The notes beneath the pieces were generated by a model, which saw nothing but the letters and a program-made list of their open reading frames with translations, was not told the DNA's origin and did no database searches. DNA of 34,263 bases from Mesorhizobium sp. (GTDB lineage: Bacteria; Pseudomonadota; Alphaproteobacteria; Rhizobiales; Rhizobiaceae), in NCBI GenBank assembly GCA_022833215.1, contig JAIPUZ010000037.1, positions 1 to 34,263 on the forward strand. The letters are read 5' to 3'. The translations under genes were made by a program, and so were the position numbers. Positions 29,844 through 34,263 of the stretch are shown here, piece by piece. How positions within the stretch are numbered: the first letter of the stretch is position 1; the number at the start of each line of letters is the position of its first letter.

Positions 29844-30848
29844 ATGAAATTCACTCTGGCACCATTGTTTGGACTGGCTTGCGTCGTGGCGTTTCCACTC
29901 TCGGCCAGCGCCGATGATTGCAGTAACCGCGGCCAGCTCGACACCCTGTACTGCGACGCAGATGGCGATCTCGTCGCCGATGCACCGACCGATCCCAGCC
30001 GCTGGCGTAACCCGTCCACCATGGTCTGGGCTTACACGCCGGTAGAAGATCCGGCTGTCTATGCCGATATCTTCAAGCCGTTCACCGACCATCTCGAAGC
30101 CTGCGTTGGCAAGCGCTTCGTCTATTATCCGGTTCAGTCGAACACTGCGCAGATCGAAGCTATGCGCTCCGGCAGGCTGCACTTCGCCGCCTTCTCGACC
30201 GGTCCCACCGGCTTTGCCGTGAACATGGCCGGCGCCGTACCCTTTGCCGCCGTCGGCGTGGGCGGGCAGGTGCGTGGCTACACGCTTCAGGCGATCGTGC
30301 GCGCCGACAGCAGCTATCAGCAGCTTTCCGACCTGAAGGGCGCCCGCGTCGCCCATTCATCGCCGTCGTCCAATTCGGGCAACCTTGCGCCACGCGTGCT
30401 GTTCCCGGAATTCGGCCTGACCCCTGACGAAGACTACACGCCGCTGATGTCCGGAAGCCATGACAATTCTGTTCTCGGCGTGGCGTCGAAGGACTACGAC
30501 ATGGGCGCGGTGGCTTCAGACGTGCTTCTGCGGATGGCCGAGCGCGGCACGGTCAAGATCGAGGATTTTCGAGTGCTCTATGAGAGCGCCGTCTTCCCGA
30601 CCAATGCCTATGCACATGCTCACGATCTCGAGCCCGAACTGGCTGCGAAGCTGCGTCAGTGCGTTCTGGACTTCAAGTTCCCCAAGGAAATGTCATCGCA
30701 GTTGAGCGACGCCGAAAACTTCCTGCCAATCACCTATCAGGAACACTGGAAGGTGGTGCGCGACGTGGCTGAAAAATCGGGAACGCCGTACAACAAGGCC
30801 GCCTACGAAGAGCAGATGCGGCGCGACGCGGAAAAGAAGAAAAACTGA
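29844..30848 (+). CDS. phnD: Phosphonate/phosphate-type ABC transporter substrate-binding protein
   Basis: A 334-residue periplasmic protein. The signal peptide is at about 1-23 (MKFTLAPLFGLACVVAFPLS, then ASADD). The PhnD fold is shown by WAYTPVEDPAVYADIFKPF, VYYPVQSNTAQIEAMRSGRL, HFAAFSTGPTGFAVNMAGA and LKGARVAHSSPSSNSGNLAP. A cysteine pair near the mature N-terminus (DDCSN and TLYCDADGD) is an addition to the usual start. ATG 29844 has AGGAGG about 12 bases upstream. Earlier starts would lose the signal peptide. Ligands in the family include phosphonates, phosphite, phosphate and, in AioX-like proteins, arsenite. No C-P lyase genes are in the window, so phosphonate itself is only the family default. 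Confidence 0.9.
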   Translation: MKFTLAPLFGLACVVAFPLSASADDCSNRGQLDTLYCDADGDLVADAPTDPSRWRNPSTMVWAYTPVEDPAVYADIFKPFTDHLEACVGKRFVYYPVQSNTAQIEAMRSGRLHFAAFSTGPTGFAVNMAGAVPFAAVGVGGQVRGYTLQAIVRADSSYQQLSDLKGARVAHSSPSSNSGNLAPRVLFPEFGLTPDEDYTPLMSGSHDNSVLGVASKDYDMGAVASDVLLRMAERGTVKIEDFRVLYESAVFPTNAYAHAHDLEPELAAKLRQCVLDFKFPKEMSSQLSDAENFLPITYQEHWKVVRDVAEKSGTPYNKAAYEEQMRRDAEKKKN

Positions 30849-30863
30849 AGTCGGACCTCCGGC

Positions 30864-30895
30864 CCATCCCGGCATCGATTGCGGTGCCGGGATGG
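30864..30895 (+). terminator. Intra-operon hairpin after phnD
   Basis: CCATCCCGGCA (30864-30874) and TGCCGGGATGG (30885-30895) form a perfect 11-bp stem with a 10-base loop, followed by TTTCC. It sits 15 bases after the phnD stop and 41 bases before phnC. It is probably a partial terminator or mRNA stabiliser. Confidence 0.65.
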
Positions 30896-30936
30896 TTTCC
30901 GCACGTCTTCATTCACGTTGAAGGGTTATACGTCAC

Positions 30937-31737
30937 ATGGCGAAAACCGAGCAAATTCACATGTCTTCAGACAGGCGGCAGCCAGCGCTCAGCATAAAGG
31001 CGCTGCGCAAGGAATATCGCCCCGGCCAGCCGGTTCTCAGGAACATCAATCTCGATATCGCAGAGCCCGGCATAACCGCCATCATCGGGCCATCCGGAAC
31101 CGGAAAGTCCACGCTGATACGCTGCATCAACCGATTGGTGAACCCGACTGCCGGTGAAATCTGGTTCGATGGCATCGACATGGCCGGGCTCGACCGCCGC
31201 GACCTGCGAAAGGCACGCCGCCATATCGGCATGGTCTTTCAGGAATACAATCTGGTCGAAAGGCTTTCGGTCATCGAGAACGTCCTGTGCGGCCGTCTGG
31301 GCTACGTCCCGGCATGGCGCGCTTTCTTCCGGCGCTTTCCGGAAAAGGATGTCGAACGCGCATTCCAGCTTCTGGATTCGGTGGGGCTGGGCGCCGATTT
31401 CGCCACCCGTCGCGCCGATCAGCTCTCGGGCGGCCAGCGCCAGCGTGTCGGCATTGCCAGAGCCCTGATGCAGGAGCCGAAGCTGATGCTCGCCGATGAG
31501 CCCACGTCCTCCCTCGATCCCAAGACGTCTGTGGAAATCATGGAGCTTCTTTCCGCCCTTTCCACGCAAGGCGCCATTCCGGTTCTGGTCAACATTCACA
31601 ATGTCGGCCTTGCCAGACGCTTTGCCGGACGTATCGTCGGCATGAGCGAAGGTGAAGTGGTCTTCGATGGCCCACCCTCCGACATCACCGATGAGGATCT
31701 GGCAAAGATCTATGGCGGGGAAGGGTGGTATTCATGA
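30937..31737 (+). CDS. phnC: Phosphonate-type ABC transporter ATP-binding protein
   Basis: A 266-residue ATPase. Walker A is [18 protein letters not shown] (the RCINRL continuation is typical of PhnC) at about 50-67, the Q loop is in [20 protein letters not shown], signature [18 protein letters not shown], Walker [14 protein letters not shown], and the switch His in [22 protein letters not shown] 30937 has GAAGGG about 12 bases ahead. ATG 30961 (MSSDRRQ) is a second possibility. The stop overlaps the next start by 4 bases. Confidence 0.94.
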   Translation: MAKTEQIHMSSDRRQPALSIKALRKEYRPGQPVLRNINLDIAEPGITAIIGPSGTGKSTLIRCINRLVNPTAGEIWFDGIDMAGLDRRDLRKARRHIGMVFQEYNLVERLSVIENVLCGRLGYVPAWRAFFRRFPEKDVERAFQLLDSVGLGADFATRRADQLSGGQRQRVGIARALMQEPKLMLADEPTSSLDPKTSVEIMELLSALSTQGAIPVLVNIHNVGLARRFAGRIVGMSEGEVVFDGPPSDITDEDLAKIYGGEGWYS

Positions 31738-32543
31738 GCACCAGTCCCGCACCCAACCCCGCCTCGTGGCGCAGTCGCGCTTTCCCTGCCCGCTGGAACA
31801 AGCGGATGGCGTGGCTGGGGCTGCTGCTGTACGTCATCTACGCAACGTCGATCATCGACGTGACATGGGAACGCTTCGTAAGAGGCATTGCCAATGGCGG
31901 AACCTTCCTCGCCCGCATGTTTCCCCCAGAGACGGCGCCAGAGCGGATGGCGCTTGTCTATTCGGGTCTTCTGGAAAGCATCCAGATCGCCATTCTGTCC
32001 ACGTTCTTCGGCGTTCTTCTGTCCCTGCCCATCGCCCTGCTTGCCGCACGCAATCTGATGCCCCCCATGGTTTCATGGGCGGCGCGGGGTGTAATCGCCA
32101 TCTGCCGCTCATTCCACTATGTGATCGTTTCGATCCTGTTCGTGAAAGCGGTGGGCTTTGGCGCTCTGGCCGGCATACTGGCTCTCATCGTCGCCACCAT
32201 CGGCTTCGTCGCCAAGCTTTTCGCAGAGGCGGTCGAGGAAATGTCGATGAAGCCGGTGGAGGCACTGAGGGCGACAGGCGCTCCCTTCTTCAGCATCATC
32301 TTCCTGGCGGTGCTGCCGCAGGTGGCTGCCCGTTTCATCGGCTTCACCACCTATCAGCTGGATTCCAATCTCCGGAATTCGACCATGGTCGGCATCGTCG
32401 GCGGCGGCGGCATCGGGGCAACCCTGTTCACGGCCTATCGCCGGTTCGACTACGATCTCGTGCTGACGATCCTGATCGCCACCATCATCCTCATCATGAT
32501 CGCCGAAGCGCTGGCCACGCGCCTGCGCCGGATCTTCCAGTAG
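31734..32543 (+). CDS. phnE: Phosphonate-type ABC transporter permease, first PhnE
   Basis: A 269-residue membrane protein with about six helices. PhnE features are [20 protein letters not shown] followed by [17 protein letters not shown], the coupling-loop region [20 protein letters not shown] with downstream ATGAP, and [20 protein letters not shown] plus [20 protein letters not shown] near the C-terminus. ATG 31734 overlaps the phnC stop. A more upstream ATG at 31725 lies within phnC without a ribosome site. It pairs with the second PhnE. Confidence 0.93.
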   Translation: MSTSPAPNPASWRSRAFPARWNKRMAWLGLLLYVIYATSIIDVTWERFVRGIANGGTFLARMFPPETAPERMALVYSGLLESIQIAILSTFFGVLLSLPIALLAARNLMPPMVSWAARGVIAICRSFHYVIVSILFVKAVGFGALAGILALIVATIGFVAKLFAEAVEEMSMKPVEALRATGAPFFSIIFLAVLPQVAARFIGFTTYQLDSNLRNSTMVGIVGGGGIGATLFTAYRRFDYDLVLTILIATIILIMIAEALATRLRRIFQ

Positions 32544-32549
32544 AAGGCG

Positions 32550-33356
32550 ATGGAAATGAACACTGCGCAACAAGCCCGATGGGTCAGGTTCACCCCCACT
32601 GAGCGGATCGCCCGCTCGATGGTCTACATCGTCGTTGTGGTGGCCGTCATCTGGTCGCTGAAAACCGTGGAGGTGATCCCGGAATTTCTCTACGATGCGC
32701 CGGAGCAGACCGCCGATCTGCTCTCCCGGATGTGGCCGTTCGACTGGGGATATTATCCGACGGTCGTTCACGCCGCGATGATCGAGACGATCCATATCGC
32801 GACGCTGGGCACGCTGCTTTCGCTGGTTGCCGCATTGCCGCTCGCTTTCATGGCGGCACGCAACTTCACTCCTTTCCCCGTTCTCAACTGGGTGGCACAG
32901 TTCATCTTCGTCACTTCGCGTTCCGTCAACTCACTGGTCTGGGCCTTGCTCTTCGTGGCAATTTTCGGACCCGGCGCACTGGCTGGCATACTGGCGATAG
33001 CCTTCCGTTCGATCGGCTTTGTCGGGCGGCTGTTTGGCGAGGCGCTTGAAGAAGCGCAGAAGGGACCGATCGAGGCGCTGAACGCCATAGGTGCGCCGGG
33101 ATCTATGGTGCTGGCGAAAGGCTACTGGCCCCAGGCCGAGCCCGCGTTCTGGTCCATCGCGCTTCTGCGCTGGGATATCAACATCCGCGAATCCGCCGTG
33201 TTGGGTCTGGTTGGCGCCGGCGGAATCGGCCTTGCGCTCAACGCATCGCTCGACAATCTCTACTGGGATGAAGTTGGCCTCATCCTCGCCGTGATATTGC
33301 TGGTAGTTATGGCGACGGAAATCATCTCCTCGAAGATCAGAGCCCGTATCATCTGA
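32550..33356 (+). CDS. phnE: Phosphonate-type ABC transporter permease, second PhnE
   Basis: A 268-residue membrane protein paralogous to the first PhnE: MIETIHIATLGTLLSLVAAL followed by PLAFMAARNF, RSVNSLVWALLFVAIFGPGA, GRLFGEALEEAQKGPIEALN with downstream AIGAPG, and LRWDINIRESAVLGLVGAGG near the end. It begins 6 bases after its neighbour with AGAAGG ahead of the ATG (a second ATG, MNTAQQ, is two codons later). Two PhnE genes imply a heterodimeric channel. It is the last gene of the operon. Confidence 0.93.
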   Translation: MEMNTAQQARWVRFTPTERIARSMVYIVVVVAVIWSLKTVEVIPEFLYDAPEQTADLLSRMWPFDWGYYPTVVHAAMIETIHIATLGTLLSLVAALPLAFMAARNFTPFPVLNWVAQFIFVTSRSVNSLVWALLFVAIFGPGALAGILAIAFRSIGFVGRLFGEALEEAQKGPIEALNAIGAPGSMVLAKGYWPQAEPAFWSIALLRWDINIRESAVLGLVGAGGIGLALNASLDNLYWDEVGLILAVILLVVMATEIISSKIRARII

Positions 33357-33376
33357 TCGGCCGTGCAGCCGACCTT

Positions 33377-33398
33377 GGCCGCGATCGATCTCGCGGCC
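33377..33398 (+). terminator. Possible terminator hairpin after the phn operon
   Basis: GGCCGCGA (33377-33384), loop TCGATC, TCGCGGCC (33391-33398): a perfect 8-bp stem 20 bases after the last stop codon. It is followed by ATCAATGG, without a T-run, so it is a weak terminator candidate. Confidence 0.4.
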
Positions 33399-33483
33399 AT
33401 CAATGGCCGTCGAGGGTAACGGTAACACGTGGCGTTGGTGCCTGGATGCGAGATGGGCGATTTGCGCGCTTTGAAGCGACTGA

Positions 33484-33797
33484 CTATGCCGTAGCTTTCT
33501 GGCAGAGGACGGATTTCGGGCGTGCGCAGGCAGGCATGCGGTTGAGAACGGCGCAACCGACGGCGGTCTCGACCAGTGCGCGTTTGCCGTAGCCGGTGGA
33601 GAGCCCCGTTTCATTCGGCCGCCTCTGCTGATTGCCGCGATATGCTGATCCCTTTGGCCGGGAGGTCGATCATCGATCGGTCCGATCGCGTTGGCACGCG
33701 GCAAAATGACGATGGCGGCGTCGGCGCTGTGGTTGATGACGGTGTCGCAGGCGGGCTTTCCGTCACAGGCATGGTCGGCGGTGAAGTGTCCGATCCA
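33484..33797 (-). pseudogene. IS5-family transposase remnant (C-terminal part, frameshifted and deleted)
   Basis: Read on the minus strand, HFTADHACDGKPACDTVINH, then SADAAIVILPRANAIGP, then PGQRDQHIAAISRGGRMK match the last third of an IS5-family DDE transposase. After a frame change near 33605 the match continues as TGYGKRALVETAVG. About 20 residues appear deleted before CAVLNRMPACARPKSV, and the frame ends at the stop at 33484-33486. No catalytic N-terminal part is present and no terminal repeats are visible. The flanks (33399-33483 and 33798-33855) show nothing I recognise. Confidence 0.8.
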
Positions 33798-33855
33798 GGC
33801 CCAGCGTCAAGGCGGTCTCGATCGCCAGAGATGTCGTGATGTGAATCTGTCGCTT

Positions 33856-33881
33856 TGTCCTTATGGACAGTAGTAAGGACA
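33856..33881 (+). repeat. Perfect inverted repeat straddling the IS66 tnpA start codon
   Basis: TGTCCTTA (33856-33863) and TAAGGACA (33874-33881) are exact inverted copies with a 10-base loop. The start codon at 33863-33865 lies at the stem/loop junction. A hairpin in the mRNA could hinder translation of the transposition protein. Confidence 0.5.
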
Positions 33882-34263
33882 GATATCGGAATCCGGTGAG
33901 CCGGCTTGAGATCGTTGACACGGGTCGGCGGCGTCGCTTTAGCGACGAGGCGAAGCTCCAGATACTCGAAGAAGGCTTTTCTGGAGACGGTCGGCAAGTT
34001 ATGGCAACGGCTGAGAAGCATGGGGTCTCCCGCTCACAGTTGTATCGCTGGCATAAATTGGCGCGTGACGGCAAGCTCGGCAGCATTCGAATTGAAGGTT
34101 TCGTGCCGGCCCTGATCGTACCGGAGGCCTCTGCGCCAACGCCTGTTGCGTCGAAATCGTCGGCAGGCGGTGGTCGGATGGAAGTGGTGAGCGCGAACGA
34201 ACGGCGCGTCATTGTCGATCGTGATGTCGACGTCGATGTGCTGTTGCGGATCATGCGCGGGCT
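33863..34263 (+). CDS. IS66-family insertion element protein TnpA (3' truncated by window edge)
   Basis: 133 codons are visible from ATG 33863 (MDSSKDRYRNPVSRLEIVD) to the right edge, still open. The helix-turn-helix region RRRRFSDEAKLQILEEG and TAEKHGVSRSQLYRWHKLAR is characteristic of the IS66 accessory protein TnpA (OrfA). So is the later FVPALIVPE and the C-terminal stretch ending VLLRIMRG. The usual length is about 130-150 aa, so the stop should lie just beyond the window, followed by tnpB and tnpC if the element is complete. It is not visible as a closed frame here, hence partial. The left terminal repeat could not be identified. There is no clear ribosome site. Confidence 0.88.
   Translation, partial: MDSSKDRYRNPVSRLEIVDTGRRRRFSDEAKLQILEEGFSGDGRQVMATAEKHGVSRSQLYRWHKLARDGKLGSIRIEGFVPALIVPEASAPTPVASKSSAGGGRMEVVSANERRVIVDRDVDVDVLLRIMRG

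Noticed and set aside
1-34263. CRISPR arrays, tRNA or rRNA genes, replication or partition genes.
   Set aside because: No regularly spaced repeats, no tRNA cloverleaf and no rRNA-like sequence were noticed on either strand.

Overview
The window is G+C-rich bacterial DNA, most likely from an alphaproteobacterium of the Hyphomicrobiales (Rhizobium/Brucella/Ochrobactrum/Shinella-like). This rests on the protein families, the density of solute transport operons and a rhizobial/brucella-type palindromic intergenic repeat at 10452-10620. The genus cannot be fixed from this sequence alone. Almost everything here is uptake and catabolism: five transport systems, each with its own regulator or regulatory RNA, ending in insertion-sequence debris at the right edge.

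Left to right: (1) 1-425, the 3' end of an ornithine cyclodeaminase-family gene. (2) 625-4965, an iron-starvation type surface-signalling set (FecI-like ECF sigma factor, FecR-like anti-sigma factor, TonB-dependent receptor with an N-terminal signalling domain). The same ECF-type promoter pattern lies in front of fecR and in front of the receptor. (3) 5280-10339, a GntR/FCD regulator divergent from a class III aminotransferase and a TRAP transporter (DctP, DctQ, DctM). An exact 11-base word occurs three times in the two regulatory gaps. (4) 10782-16100, minus strand, a cobalamin riboswitch followed by six genes: substrate-binding protein, FecCD permease, ATPase, pseudoazurin, SAM methyltransferase, and a second substrate-binding protein paralogous to the first. 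The blue copper protein and methyltransferase inside a B12-controlled importer operon are the most unusual thing in the window.

(5) 16427-21507, minus strand: class III aminotransferase, N-formylglutamate amidohydrolase-like protein, glutamine synthetase-like ligase, isochorismatase-like hydrolase and an RpiR regulator. They are divergent from a branched-chain-amino-acid-type ABC transporter at 21676-26456, whose LivM and LivG are fused into one polypeptide. A long inverted repeat lies in the shared promoter region. This looks like one uptake and degradation module for an unidentified amine or amide compound. (6) 26608-33356: a periplasmic binding protein, sensor kinase and response regulator on the minus strand, divergent from a phosphonate-type ABC transporter (PhnD, PhnC, PhnE, PhnE). 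The layout suggests a three-component sensory system controlling the transporter. (7) 33484-34263: a decayed IS5-family transposase and the start of an IS66-family element cut by the window edge.

In the TRAP, Liv and Phn operons the gene for the secreted binding protein is followed at once by a strong perfect hairpin before the next transporter gene. This is consistent with making binding protein in excess over membrane components. Substrates of all five transporters are inferred at family level only.
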